Shown one piece after another: positions 35,137-44,185 of a stretch of 64,000 bases of DNA. This DNA is from Flexilinea flocculi (GTDB lineage: Bacteria; Chloroflexota; Anaerolineae; Anaerolineales; Anaerolineaceae): assembly GCF_001192795.1 (NCBI RefSeq), contig NZ_DF968180.1, forward strand, positions 186,001 through 250,000, in the 5' to 3' direction. The position numbers were made by a program, and so were the translations under genes. The notes below the pieces were generated by a model. That model did not search any database and had not been told where the DNA came from. It saw only the letters and a program-made list of their open reading frames with translations. Positions within the stretch are counted from its first letter, which is position 1. Each line of letters starts with the position of its first letter.

Positions 35137-35223
35137 ATTCGAAAGACCAGTCTAAGTTTCAAATTGCTGAAGTGGTATACTTTTAGCACGTATAAATTTA
35201 ATATGACAATTTGGAGTGCCAAA

Positions 35224-36354
35224 ATGAACGTCTCCGTATCCCAAGCAAATTTAGCTCACGCACTAAGTATTGTTTCACATGCTGTGGCGGCAAAAAGCAC
35301 GCTGGCGATTTTAGTTAACATTCTGATTACAACAGAAGATGGTCAGCTTAAATTATCTGCGACAAACCTGGAATTGGGGATTAATTATTGGATTCCAGCC
35401 CAAATTGAAGAAGAAGGCGCTGTAACTGTTCCTGCCAAACTGCTCATCGACTTGGTGAATACATTACCGGATGATAAAGTCCAGCTAAAACTGGATCCCG
35501 CAACACAGACTTTATCGGTCAGATGCCTGCAGATTGTCACGGATATCAAAGGTATCAGCGCAGAAGAATTCCCGCCAATGCCTGTTTTTGATGATTCTGA
35601 AGCAATTGCTTTTGATATGAATGACCTCCGAAAAATGATTCAGCAAGTTGCGTTTGCTGCATCCAGCGATGATTCGCGGCCTGTTCTACAAGGCGTTTAC
35701 CTCAATGTCAATGGTAACGAAATGGCAATGGCTGCAACCGATGGATATCGAATTGCAGTAAAAAATATCGTATTGAAGGAGAATTTTGATCAACCAATAT
35801 CCGTAATTATTCCAGCGAGAACTTTGATGGAATTGGTTCGAATCACTTCTGAAAACGATAAACAGGTTCTTGTCACCTTATCTTCCGGGAAAATGCAAGT
35901 GATATTTCATTTGCAGAATGTGGAACTGGCGTCACAGATTATTTCTGGAACCTATGTCGATTACAAAGCGATCATTCCAAAAAGTTTTCAGACAACAACG
36001 GTTGTTTCTACTGCTTCCATGTTAAAAGCTTGCAGCCAGGCAGCAATTATCGCTCGCGAAAGTAAAAATTTAACACGCCTGAACATTCAGGGCGGTGAAA
36101 ATGGTGCAGGAAAAGTTCATATTACAGCACAATCTGAGGAAACGGGTTTTTATGAGAACTACATTGATGCGAATGTGGACGGTCCGGATATCCAAATTGC
36201 ATTTAATGTAAGATTCTTAAAAGAAGTGATGGAAGTCATTGAATCGCCGAATGTGTCCATTCAGACGAACACCAGTATGTCACCCGGCCTGATTGTCCCA
36301 CTCGATGATAATCAGAATTATCGATATGTAATCATGCCGATGCATTTTGGATAA
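35224..36354 (+). CDS. dnaN: DNA polymerase III sliding clamp, beta subunit
   Basis: A 376-residue protein with the three-domain clamp fold: domain I MNVSVSQANLAHALSIVSHAVAAKSTLAIL, domain II AFAASSDDSRPVLQGVYLNV with AATDGYRIAV, and the C-terminal MSPGLIVPLDDNQNYRYVIMPMHFG. It rings DNA and tethers the polymerase. The ATG at 35224 is chosen because GGAG lies seven bases upstream and the protein then starts at the usual place; a frame open from 35131 runs through the end of a hairpin repeat. dnaA and recF are not adjacent and there are no DnaA boxes nearby, so this is not the usual origin arrangement. Confidence 0.96.
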   Translation: MNVSVSQANLAHALSIVSHAVAAKSTLAILVNILITTEDGQLKLSATNLELGINYWIPAQIEEEGAVTVPAKLLIDLVNTLPDDKVQLKLDPATQTLSVRCLQIVTDIKGISAEEFPPMPVFDDSEAIAFDMNDLRKMIQQVAFAASSDDSRPVLQGVYLNVNGNEMAMAATDGYRIAVKNIVLKENFDQPISVIIPARTLMELVRITSENDKQVLVTLSSGKMQVIFHLQNVELASQIISGTYVDYKAIIPKSFQTTTVVSTASMLKACSQAAIIARESKNLTRLNIQGGENGAGKVHITAQSEETGFYENYIDANVDGPDIQIAFNVRFLKEVMEVIESPNVSIQTNTSMSPGLIVPLDDNQNYRYVIMPMHFG

Positions 36355-36377
36355 TTCCTTATTGGTTTTGAAAGAAC

Positions 36378-38696
36378 ATGCCAAATAATTCCTACAATTC
36401 AAATACGCTTTTTTCAATCCAAATTATATTGGGGCAATATCCAATATTACGGGATCGAATCAGTGAATATATGTATAATCGGCTGATTCAGGATGGGTTT
36501 ATTACATTCACGGACTTTGAGGAACGAGTCCGTGATTTTGCATTAATGTCCCAAAAACGTGAAGGGTTGCAGAATCCATTTGCGCAGGAAGGTCAAAACG
36601 TTTGGGAGAACCGTCTTCAAAGAGTCCGTGAGCAGTTAATCAACATTGAGTTTTCTCAGCATTATCCGCTGGATGTTTTTTCGGAGCTGGTAGATGCGAT
36701 TGTGCAAAATCGCCAGACAGAAAAACAGCCGTTATTTATGTGGCATAATCTCGAATTTGCTTCAGTAGATACCATCTTTGAGCAGGCGCTGGCGATTGAA
36801 AGAAGACCTGCTGCAGAGCGGAAACAATACGAGGCTACATTGATGGGTGCTAAAGTGGTTCTGATCAGGAAAATGATCAGCAGCCAGCTTCAATATATTG
36901 AAATCGCAAAAAAAATCTTCTCCATTCGGGACTTGATTGAGATCAATAAACATCGCATTGGCAAAGGTTGTATTGGTGGAAAATCTGCCGGAATGATCCT
37001 TTCAAGGAGAATCCTGCAGGATGCGGCAGATGAAGAGATTCGCAGTGCCATCAGTGATATGGAGTCTTATTTTATCGGTGCTGATGAGTATTTCTCTTTC
37101 CTGTCTATCAATGATCTGTTGGATTTATTAGACAGTAAATATGGCGACGAAGATGAATTGCAAAAAAGATATCCCGAAATTGTCCAAAAGTTTATCAAAG
37201 GCAATTTCCAAAAAGAAATTGTGGATAGTTTGGGACGAGTCATTCACGAAATAAACGGAAAACCGTTCATTGTGCGTTCCTCCAGCTTGCTGGAAGACAG
37301 CTTTGGACATGCTTTTACCGGTATGTATGAAAGTTTTGTCATACCGAATCAGGGTTCACCGGAAGAAGGGCTGCAGCAGCTCCAGAATGCGATTCGAAAA
37401 ATATATGCGTCTTCGTTTGATCCAAAAGTATTAGCTTATCGGTCCCGTAACGGGTTAATTGATTATCGAGAAAGCATGGGTATCTTAATCCAGGTTATTG
37501 CCGGAAATCACTTGGGTAACTTCTTATTTCCAGATGTGGCTGGTATTGGCTCCAGTAAGACAGCTTTTATCTGGCATGGTGAACCCTATGATGCTGCTAA
37601 GGATGAAGGATTTCTTCGAATGGTTTTTGGTATGGGAACGCGGGCAATACGGCGTACTGGCAACGATTTTCCTCAGATTGTCGTTCTGAACGATCCATGC
37701 AGCTCAAAAACTGTATTCTCAGTCAACAATCCCTTATTATCACAATCCGAAATTGATGTGATTAACCTGAAAACCAATGAATTTCAAAGTCTGGATATTG
37801 AAGATGTCCTGAATGAAAAATATCCGATACTCCCTTGGGTTGCGCAAGCATATCAAAACGATACGCTTCAGACCATAACGCGCGGCATCGATCCTGACCG
37901 ATATGTAATCAATTTCCGGGAACTGGTAAAAAAGACATCCTTCACACGATTAATGCGGGACATGCTTCAGCTCTTGGAGCGGACATATAAAAATCCGGTT
38001 TTCATTGAATTCACAGTACTGATGAATTTGGACAATCCCGGATCACCTAATTTTCAAATTCAGATCGATAAATGCAGGCCAATCAATATTTCTGAAAAAA
38101 TGAAGAAATTAAATATTTTTGAACCAGTTTCTCAGGAGAAAATTCTGCTTTCAACAAATCTTTTTGTTCAAAATGGACTGATAAAGGATGTTGATTATAT
38201 TGTTTATGTAGATCCGGATGAGTATAAAAAATTACCCAGAAAAGATTGCGCGGAATTACCGGAAATGATCGGTCTGGTCAACAGAGCTTTGTTACATCAA
38301 CGTTTTATCATTCTGGGCATGAATCGCTGGGGAACAAGCGGGGACACAAACGGTCTGCCAGTTCGATATGGGGATATTTCGAACACATTAGCGTTGATTG
38401 AAATTTCAGGTTATGATCCGAATAAAATTTCTGACCCGCCGATGGGCACTCAAATATATCAAAATCTGCTGGAAGCAGGAATTTTTATGATCCTCTTGAA
38501 TCGTCAATCGGAAGAAGGATATTTTGACGAAAATTTCTTTAAAACACAGCAAAACGTGATGAAAAATTGGTGCAGTTTGCCTGAAAAATTCGAAAAATGC
38601 ATTCGCTTGTTGCCAACCAGCGGCTACCACAACTCACAGGGGCTGGATATTGCGCTCAATCAGGAACTTGGTAAAACAATCATTTACTTTAAATAA
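36378..38696 (+). CDS. PEP/pyruvate-binding domain protein (PEP synthase/PPDK N-terminal-like)
   Basis: A 772-residue protein. After a ~200-residue N-terminus, the PPDK/PpsA-type ATP-grasp nucleotide-binding region can be followed: GKGCIGGKSAGMILSRRIL, then IVRSSSLLEDSFGHAFTGMYESF (the conserved RSS...D.....GMY block), MGILIQVIAGN, FGMGTRAI and a C-terminal INKCRPI-like segment (IDKCRPINI). The swivelling phosphohistidine domain (TxHxA) and the PEP-binding barrel are absent, so it is unlikely to be a complete PEP synthase. Related stand-alone proteins are of unknown function. It starts 23 bases after dnaN and may be cotranscribed. A strong terminator follows. Confidence 0.82.
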   Translation: MPNNSYNSNTLFSIQIILGQYPILRDRISEYMYNRLIQDGFITFTDFEERVRDFALMSQKREGLQNPFAQEGQNVWENRLQRVREQLINIEFSQHYPLDVFSELVDAIVQNRQTEKQPLFMWHNLEFASVDTIFEQALAIERRPAAERKQYEATLMGAKVVLIRKMISSQLQYIEIAKKIFSIRDLIEINKHRIGKGCIGGKSAGMILSRRILQDAADEEIRSAISDMESYFIGADEYFSFLSINDLLDLLDSKYGDEDELQKRYPEIVQKFIKGNFQKEIVDSLGRVIHEINGKPFIVRSSSLLEDSFGHAFTGMYESFVIPNQGSPEEGLQQLQNAIRKIYASSFDPKVLAYRSRNGLIDYRESMGILIQVIAGNHLGNFLFPDVAGIGSSKTAFIWHGEPYDAAKDEGFLRMVFGMGTRAIRRTGNDFPQIVVLNDPCSSKTVFSVNNPLLSQSEIDVINLKTNEFQSLDIEDVLNEKYPILPWVAQAYQNDTLQTITRGIDPDRYVINFRELVKKTSFTRLMRDMLQLLERTYKNPVFIEFTVLMNLDNPGSPNFQIQIDKCRPINISEKMKKLNIFEPVSQEKILLSTNLFVQNGLIKDVDYIVYVDPDEYKKLPRKDCAELPEMIGLVNRALLHQRFIILGMNRWGTSGDTNGLPVRYGDISNTLALIEISGYDPNKISDPPMGTQIYQNLLEAGIFMILLNRQSEEGYFDENFFKTQQNVMKNWCSLPEKFEKCIRLLPTSGYHNSQGLDIALNQELGKTIIYFK

Positions 38697-38750
38697 TGCG
38701 TATTTTTTCAATTTATGGATTTGAAGATTTAGCAAAAAATTCAAATAAGA

Positions 38751-38791
38751 AAAACACCTGTGTTCTATTCAATCTGACACAGGTGTTTTTA
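38751..38791. terminator. bidirectional terminator between convergent genes
   Basis: AAAACACCTGTG and CACAGGTGTTTT form a 12-bp stem with A and T tracts at either side. Confidence 0.88.
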
Positions 38792-38818
38792 ATCCTATAC
38801 TAATTTTCTGATTTGAAT

Positions 38819-39346
38819 CTATTCCCAGGCGTGCAGCGCATTTCGATTCAATTCAATCACTGATTGTTTTTTCCCGGCGAATGTTTTTTCCATTACGTGT
38901 TCGATGCTATCAAATGAGACGACTCCGGTCTTTTTAACAATTGCGCCAAGCATCACCATATTGGCAGCTTTCTCATTTCCAAGGTTCTTGGCAATCTCAT
39001 TTGCATTGACATATGCAATTTGAATGTCCGATCTTGTTGCAGACTGCGAAATAATGGATGAATTGATAAATAAAAATTTATCCGGCTTAACCATTCTTTC
39101 AAACTTGATTAGAGATGGCAGATTCATGACACAAACTAAATCTGCTTCATAGATCAACGGGCTTGAAATCATTTTGTCAGATACAATTACGGTACAATTG
39201 GCTGTTCCACCGCGCATTTCAGGTCCGTACGAAGGCAAAAAAGTTACTTCTTTTCCTTCAAGCATGGCTGCATAAGCAATGTTTCTCCCGATCATCAGAA
39301 CACCCTGACCGCCAAAGCCTGAGAAGAACATTTTCTGGGTCGCCAT
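38819..39346 (-). CDS. korC: 2-oxoacid:acceptor oxidoreductase gamma subunit
   Basis: A 175-residue protein of the pyruvate/ketoisovalerate oxidoreductase catalytic (gamma) family: FSGFGGQGVLMIGRNIAYAAM at the N-terminus, SYGPEMRGGTANCTVIVSD, and NMVMLGAIVKKTGVVS. It carries the CoA-binding-type domain of the four-subunit enzyme. The start overlaps the beta-subunit stop (TAATG). It is the last gene of the operon and ends at the bidirectional terminator. Confidence 0.93.
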   Translation of the reverse strand: MATQKMFFSGFGGQGVLMIGRNIAYAAMLEGKEVTFLPSYGPEMRGGTANCTVIVSDKMISSPLIYEADLVCVMNLPSLIKFERMVKPDKFLFINSSIISQSATRSDIQIAYVNANEIAKNLGNEKAANMVMLGAIVKKTGVVSFDSIEHVMEKTFAGKKQSVIELNRNALHAWE

Positions 39347-40092
39347 TATTTCACCTCCTCAGGGCAGCGCAGATTGCCAAGCGGATAATAGGGGATCATA
39401 TTCTCTGTCAGCCATTTCAGTGCATCAACCGGTTGATATCCCCAGTTCGTCGGGCATGCTGAGAGAAATTCAACAAATGAAAATCCCAGACCTTTTTCCT
39501 GAACTTCCAGTGCTTTCATAACCGCTTTTTTGGCTTTTCGAATATTCGCCGGTGAATTCAATGCCACGCGTTCGACAAAAACAGCTCCGTCAATAGTAGC
39601 GAGCAGTTCGGAAACACGCAGCGGCATACCATTGACTTCTTTTTTTCTGCCTTCGACGCTGGTTGTGCTTTTCTGCCCGATTAATGTTGTTGGCGCCATT
39701 TGACCGCCGGTCATTCCATAAATGGCATTATTAATAAAAAATGTTGTAAATTTTTCTCCGCGATTGGCAGCATGGATAATTTCAGCTGCTCCAATGGATG
39801 CAAGGTCGCCGTCACCCTGATAGGTAAAAATGAGATGATTGGGGTGGACACGCCGTAAACCCGCAGCGACAGCGGGGGCTCGACCATGAGCAGATTCGCA
39901 CATGTCAATATTCATAAATTCATGTGCCACAACACTGCAGCCGATCGGAGATACGCCCAAAGTATCGCCCAGACGCCCTTTTTCTTCAACACATTCCATG
40001 ATCAGCCTGTGAGCAATCCCGTGCGTACAACCCGGACAATAGCTGGTGTCAACAGGCAGCATACCTTTTGTCGGTTCAAATATCGTTCTCAT
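39346..40092 (-). CDS. korB: 2-oxoacid:acceptor oxidoreductase beta subunit (TPP-binding)
   Basis: A 248-residue TPP-binding subunit with SYCPGCTHGIAHRL (the CxxCGH-like entry), GDTLGVSPIGCSVVAHEF, the TPP motif GDGDLASIGAAEIIHAANRG...FINN and GMTGGQMAPTT. Decarboxylation of the 2-oxoacid occurs here. The start overlaps the alpha-subunit stop by four bases. Confidence 0.94.
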   Translation of the reverse strand: MRTIFEPTKGMLPVDTSYCPGCTHGIAHRLIMECVEEKGRLGDTLGVSPIGCSVVAHEFMNIDMCESAHGRAPAVAAGLRRVHPNHLIFTYQGDGDLASIGAAEIIHAANRGEKFTTFFINNAIYGMTGGQMAPTTLIGQKSTTSVEGRKKEVNGMPLRVSELLATIDGAVFVERVALNSPANIRKAKKAVMKALEVQEKGLGFSFVEFLSACPTNWGYQPVDALKWLTENMIPYYPLGNLRCPEEVK

Positions 40093-41165
40093 TTGTATTC
40101 TCCCAGGATCTTTTTCGCTCTTTCATAGATTTCAAGCGATGTCGGGATAATTCCTCCAGTTCTATTGATCAGCCGGACAGGAAATCTTCCGCAAACGGCA
40201 GCTTTAACATCGGTCATCATTTGGCCCATATTCAATTCCGCAGAGATGACCACTTTCGTTTTCGGATTCACTTTGGAAAAAGCTTCTTCAGGGAACGGCC
40301 ATAAGCTGATCGGGCGGATCAAACCCGCTTTAATACCGTCTTCCGCCAGCATATCGATTACTTCGGATACGATCCGTGCGGTAGTCCCAAACGAGACAAA
40401 AACAACTTCTGCGTCTTCAATTCGATCCGAATCATATTTGACAAGTTCTTTTTCAGCCTGCCGATATTTCTCGAACAGTTTTTCAACATGCTTTTCGAGA
40501 TCATTAGGCTGCATACGCAGTGACTTTACAACACTGCGATGACCTTTTTTTGTACCGGACAGCGCCCAGGGTTTCCTCACGGCAATTTCATCTTCAGAAA
40601 TTGGGGCTTTCGGTTCAGGAAGCGTAACAGGTTCCATCATCTGCCCGATCATACCATCAGCGAGAATCATAATTGGATTCCGCCACTCATCCGCCAGTGA
40701 AAAAGCGTCATATAGTATATCGATGGATTCCTGAATACTGGCAGGTGCAAAAACTGGAATATGATAGTCACCGTTTCCACCACCGCGGGTAACCTGGTTG
40801 TAGTCAGCCTGTCCAGGCTGTATACCGCCAATACCGGGGCCGCCACGGGATACATTCAATGCTACCAATGGCAATTCCGCGGAACAGATAAAACTGAGTC
40901 CTTCCTGCATTAATGCAATACCGGGGGAAGCAGAAGACACAAACACATTCCCGCCTGCAGCAGCAATACCGTATGCCATATTAATGGAGGCTAATTCGCT
41001 TTCAGCCTGAACGAATTTTCCCCCCCGTTTTGTCATTTCACGGGACATAAACTCGGTTAATTCATTTTGAGGTGTGATGGGATATCCCACATAATAACGG
41101 CATCCGCCTCGGATTGCAGCTTCTCCAAAAGCTTCATTGCCTTTCATCAGAACTCGTTCACTCAT
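40089..41165 (-). CDS. korA: 2-oxoacid:acceptor oxidoreductase alpha subunit
   Basis: About 358 residues: MKGNEAFGEAAIRGGCRYYVGYPITPQNE (pyrimidine-binding domain with conserved YPITP), FVQAESELASINMAYGIAAAGG, SSASPGIALMQEGLSFI and SRGGPGIGGIQPGQADYNQVTRGGGNGDY. The last block is typical of ketoisovalerate (VOR) and 2-oxoglutarate (KOR) enzymes rather than pyruvate enzymes. The ATG at 41165 is preferred because AAGGAG precedes it by six bases. Fits with KorD, KorB and KorC to form an (alpha-beta-gamma-delta) complex that reduces ferredoxin. Confidence 0.93.
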   Translation of the reverse strand: MSERVLMKGNEAFGEAAIRGGCRYYVGYPITPQNELTEFMSREMTKRGGKFVQAESELASINMAYGIAAAGGNVFVSSASPGIALMQEGLSFICSAELPLVALNVSRGGPGIGGIQPGQADYNQVTRGGGNGDYHIPVFAPASIQESIDILYDAFSLADEWRNPIMILADGMIGQMMEPVTLPEPKAPISEDEIAVRKPWALSGTKKGHRSVVKSLRMQPNDLEKHVEKLFEKYRQAEKELVKYDSDRIEDAEVVFVSFGTTARIVSEVIDMLAEDGIKAGLIRPISLWPFPEEAFSKVNPKTKVVISAELNMGQMMTDVKAAVCGRFPVRLINRTGGIIPTSLEIYERAKKILGEYK

Positions 41166-41178
41166 CATGCGCTCCTTC

Positions 41179-41394
41179 TCATTCTGCATAGATACTGATT
41201 ACACAATCAGGACAAATTGTCGCACAACTTGCGCAGCCGATACAGCTATCCATATCTGTGATCGATGCCGGGTGATAGCCCTTTGCATTGACTTCAGTCG
41301 TACTGATTGCGAGAATATTTTTTGGGCAGACTGAGACACACAATTCACATCCCTTGCATTTGTCCACATTAAATTTCACAAGAAATTTTGCCAC
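41179..41394 (-). CDS. korD: KorD: 2x[4Fe-4S] ferredoxin subunit of 2-oxoacid oxidoreductase
   Basis: A 71-residue bacterial-type ferredoxin with two classic motifs: CKGCELCVSVCP and CIGCASCATICP, giving two [4Fe-4S] clusters that pass electrons from the TPP subunit to free ferredoxin. The GTG at 41394 is chosen because AAGGAG lies about nine bases upstream; a TTG at 41418 would overlap the preceding gene. Gap to korA is 13 bases. Confidence 0.92.
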   Translation of the reverse strand: MAKFLVKFNVDKCKGCELCVSVCPKNILAISTTEVNAKGYHPASITDMDSCIGCASCATICPDCVISIYAE

Positions 41395-41414
41395 TTGTTT
41401 GATCTCCTTTCGAG

Positions 41415-42122
41415 TCAAGGCTTTTTATCCAGCCAGGTCTCTCTCATATGCAAAGCGACCGGCAATATTCCATCTTTCATTGCTTCATTGATATCTTTTT
41501 TGCAAAGATCTTCATATAACAAAACCGGACAACAACTGAATCGAATCGGAATCCGTAATTCTTTCGATAGTTCCTGACAAAACTGATATCCCTGGATGAT
41601 ATCATCAACGCGTGTTTCTCTAAGAAGATGCGTGTTATTGATCAAACCCGTGATTTTCAATCCTGTTTCCTTTTCAATTCGATAAATATGACTGAGAGCT
41701 CCCTCTATCGAGGAAGTTTCCGGACGGTTTTTATTGATGACACAAAGTAATTCGTAATCTCCTTCAATAAAATACTTGAAAAATTGAATCAGAATCATTG
41801 AACCGCTGGCGTCTCCGCCTACATCGATTGTTACAGCGTAATTCTTATCCTCAAGCGGAAATCGGGCATTTGCGGTCAGAGCAGGCAGTTCCGCAGTGAT
41901 CTCTGATTGATAAAAACTGCCAAAAACTCTAATTCCAGCTGATTCCAGCAGAGATCTTTTCTCACGGCTGCGAAAATAAGGGTTTGCAATATCCAAATCA
42001 ATCAATGCTGATTTTTTATACAGTTTTGCACGTTCCAGGGCATAGTTGATGCAGAATTCTGTTTTTCCGCTGCCAAAATGTCCAACGACAGCGACAATGC
42101 GTTTATCCATCGCAAGATTCAT
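41415..42122 (-). CDS. P-loop nucleotide-binding protein of the CoA transferase/KOR operon
   Basis: About 235 residues. A Walker A loop GHFGSGKT follows the first strand (IVAVVGHFGSGKTEF), then LIDLDIANPYFRSRE resembles the switch/A' region of SIMIBI-class (MinD/ArsA/CobW-like) NTPases, and TIDVGGDASGS is a Walker-B-like DxGG. LLCVINKNRPET follows as a specificity region. No domain beyond the NTPase is seen. Its ATG overlaps the CoA transferase stop by four bases, with GGAGAAAG upstream, and it is followed 21 bases later by korD. Its role in the pathway is unknown; maturation of, or cofactor delivery to, one of the neighbouring enzymes is possible. Confidence 0.8.
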   Translation of the reverse strand: MNLAMDKRIVAVVGHFGSGKTEFCINYALERAKLYKKSALIDLDIANPYFRSREKRSLLESAGIRVFGSFYQSEITAELPALTANARFPLEDKNYAVTIDVGGDASGSMILIQFFKYFIEGDYELLCVINKNRPETSSIEGALSHIYRIEKETGLKITGLINNTHLLRETRVDDIIQGYQFCQELSKELRIPIRFSCCPVLLYEDLCKKDINEAMKDGILPVALHMRETWLDKKP

Positions 42123-43459
42123 CGGTTGGACTTTCTCCAAATTTTATTTTTTTCCGCTTCTTTAACTAATTCATCGCGAAAATCAGGATGAGCGATTTGA
42201 ATCAGGCTTTCTGCTCTTTCCCAGGTTGATTTTCCGATCAGATTTGCCATTCCCCATTCTGTAACGATGAAGTAGGCACAACTTCGCGGATCTGAAACGA
42301 TTGTCCCGGATTGAAAAGCCGGAACAATTCTGGATTTGTGGCGGTTTTCTTTCTTATCAAAGTATGTCGATGTCATACAGATAAAACTCTTCCCGCCTTT
42401 CGACAAGAATCCACCTGTCAAAAAATCAAGCTGACCACCTGTTCCGCTGATTTGGCGGAATCCGGATGATTCAGAAGATACCTGTCCAAATAAATCCGCT
42501 TCGACACAATTGTTAATGGTGATCATTTTGTCGTTAAGCGCCATAATTTCCGGCGAATTGACATAATCGACTGGATATGAGAGATGATCGCGATTTTCTG
42601 CAACCCATTCATATACTTCATGAGATCCAAGCGCAAATGTCCATACACTTTTACCTTTGTCGATATTCTTTTTGGAATTTGTAATTTTTCCGCTCCGATA
42701 AAGGTCATAAAAAGCATCGCTCATCAGTTCGGTGTGGATTCCCAAGTCTTTGAGATCAGACTGCGCAATAAATTTTCCGACGGCGGAAGGAACGCTGCCG
42801 ATTCCCAATTCAATGGTTGATCCGTCTTCAATTTGATCGACAATTTGCTTTGCAATCCGCAAATCCAGATCCGAAGGCTCTCCTGCTCTCATTTCAGGCA
42901 ATGGACCATGTTCGCCTTCAACAATATAGTTCACGTCGGAAATGTGGATTTTTTCATCCTTGCCGCCGAATACTTTTGGCAGTTTTTCATTTACTTCCAG
43001 AATAACAATTTTCGATTTTTCAAGAATGGCTTTCGAGGCGCTATTTGTTAATGAAAAACTGAAATACCCATCATCATCCATCGGAGCAACAGACATCATC
43101 GCAACATCCACGATAATGTGATTGCGATAGATCATCGGTTTCCAGCGATAATCAAGCGGAACAAAATCACAAAGCCCTTTTTCATAAAGTTTTCGTTCAT
43201 AATTGCCCAGATAGGTGCTTTCATAATGAAAAGTTTTCTGTTCCGGATCCCTTTCAACAACCTGCAATGGCCGCACAGCCAGCAATCCGCGAACTCGTAT
43301 ATTCGATAACGTATCTTTTCGATCTGCCAACGCTTTATCAAGCAGCTCAGGCATCGATAATGTACAGCCGAAATCCACCCAGTCCCCGTTTTTTACCACG
43401 CGTACTGCTTCTTCCGGTGATCGTAACTTTTGCTGATACTCATATCGAAAGGTCATCAT
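42119..43459 (-). CDS. acetyl-CoA hydrolase/transferase family CoA transferase (butyryl- or 4-hydroxybutyryl-CoA:acetate type)
   Basis: A 446-residue class I CoA transferase. GDWVDFGCTLSMPELLDKAL is the N-terminal substrate loop, IELGIGSVPSAVG the central nucleotide-like loop, and GTGGQLDFLTGGFLSKGGKSF corresponds to the GGQxDFxxGA motif of butyryl-CoA:acetate and 4-hydroxybutyrate CoA transferases. These enzymes move CoA between an acyl-CoA and acetate via a glutamyl-CoA intermediate. As first gene of a KOR operon, it would turn the branched or other acyl-CoA made by KOR into the free acid. AAGGA precedes the ATG. A leader with a terminator hairpin lies upstream. Confidence 0.9.
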   Translation of the reverse strand: MMTFRYEYQQKLRSPEEAVRVVKNGDWVDFGCTLSMPELLDKALADRKDTLSNIRVRGLLAVRPLQVVERDPEQKTFHYESTYLGNYERKLYEKGLCDFVPLDYRWKPMIYRNHIIVDVAMMSVAPMDDDGYFSFSLTNSASKAILEKSKIVILEVNEKLPKVFGGKDEKIHISDVNYIVEGEHGPLPEMRAGEPSDLDLRIAKQIVDQIEDGSTIELGIGSVPSAVGKFIAQSDLKDLGIHTELMSDAFYDLYRSGKITNSKKNIDKGKSVWTFALGSHEVYEWVAENRDHLSYPVDYVNSPEIMALNDKMITINNCVEADLFGQVSSESSGFRQISGTGGQLDFLTGGFLSKGGKSFICMTSTYFDKKENRHKSRIVPAFQSGTIVSDPRSCAYFIVTEWGMANLIGKSTWERAESLIQIAHPDFRDELVKEAEKNKIWRKSNR

Positions 43460-43569
43460 CTTTTTCCTTGTTTTCCCAGTCTACTCTAATTTTATGGTTT
43501 CTTATTGCGAAAAACGAAATTGTTTTTCCGTTTAAAAATTTTCCAGTCTTTTCAATTCATCACCAAAAA

Positions 43570-43628
43570 AAAAGAGCCTTGGGTATTTTCTTGTCTGAGA
43601 AGCTCAGATGAAATTACTCAGGCTCTTT
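43570..43628 (-). terminator. leader terminator (candidate attenuator) upstream of the CoA transferase/KOR operon
   Basis: On the minus strand AAAGAGCCTGAGTAATTTC and ATCTGAG pair with CTCAGA and GAAAATACCCAAGGCTCTTT, with a few bulges, and are followed by ten T residues. It stands about 110 bases upstream of the CoA transferase start, inside the presumptive leader. Confidence 0.65.
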
Positions 43629-43798
43629 CGTCCTTCTAAAGAAATGGTTTTAAGCAACAATATCGAAAGCAATTTTCGGATGATATTGTAAAAGAAATTG
43701 TTTTTTTCGAATAGATCCGTTCGAGTCCCCTTGTCGGTTCCCAATGTGATGTAGGCTGGTTGTTGTCTATTCTTTCGAGTTATTAAAGCGATCATTGA
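43604..43798 (-). CDS. possible leader peptide before the attenuator (about 64 codons)
   Basis: A short frame reads from an ATG at about 43798 and ends inside the terminator stem, so its last codons are the 5' arm of the hairpin. Shortly before the hairpin it contains KLLSILLLKTISL, a cluster of leucine and isoleucine codons. This layout is what a ribosome-mediated attenuator of a branched-chain amino acid pathway would look like. The region is AT-rich and such codons also arise by chance; no strong ribosome-binding site is visible. Low confidence. Confidence 0.3.
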   Translation of the reverse strand, partial: SMIALITRKNRQQPAYITLGTDKGTRTDLFEKNNFFYNIIRKLLSILLLKTISLEGRKSLSNFI

Positions 43799-44063
43799 AA
43801 TCAAATTTTTTAAATAATAATCCTTGTCTTCTGATAATTACGATTTATATCCCATCGATGCACGATTTTTATTATAAATTGTTCAATTTCTTGTGCAATA
43901 TTATTTTTATCCTCATTTTTCGTTGTATTATATGATAATTAAATGACGAAACATGATTAGTAAAGAATTCTGATCCATAAATATAAATTTATTAGTCTGA
44001 GGAAGATATCAGATTTTTAATAACTTTGGAAGAGCAGAAATATTGGATCGATTGGTTACTATC
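43799..44063. other. AT-rich gene-free stretch
   Basis: No gene is visible; promoter-like TATATGATAAT sequences are present on both strands but none has a matching -35 box. Confidence 0.35.
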
Positions 44064-44180
44064 TTTTCGAAATTAGAGTATTTTTTTATAGAAAAGAAAG
44101 AGACTGTTGTTGTGTTATTTTTGCTCTCTGCGTAAAAATAACACAACAACAAATAATCCTTCCCATATTTTAAATCACTG
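44064..44180 (+). repeat. hairpin element copy E19 (subfamily A)
   Basis: Arms 44105-44122 (TGTTGTTGTGTTATTTTT) and 44134-44151 are perfectly complementary. Left TTTTCGAAATTAGAG; right AAATAATCCTTCCCATATTT then TAAATCACTG. Confidence 0.85.
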
Positions 44181-44185
44181 ATTGT

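Noticed and set aside
34423-35223. Replication origin next to dnaN
   Set aside because: No TTATCCACA-like boxes, no dnaA or recF, and hairpin orientation does not switch here.
36378-38696. Complete PEP synthase or pyruvate phosphate dikinase
   Set aside because: No phosphohistidine domain or PEP/pyruvate barrel; only the nucleotide-binding part can be recognised.
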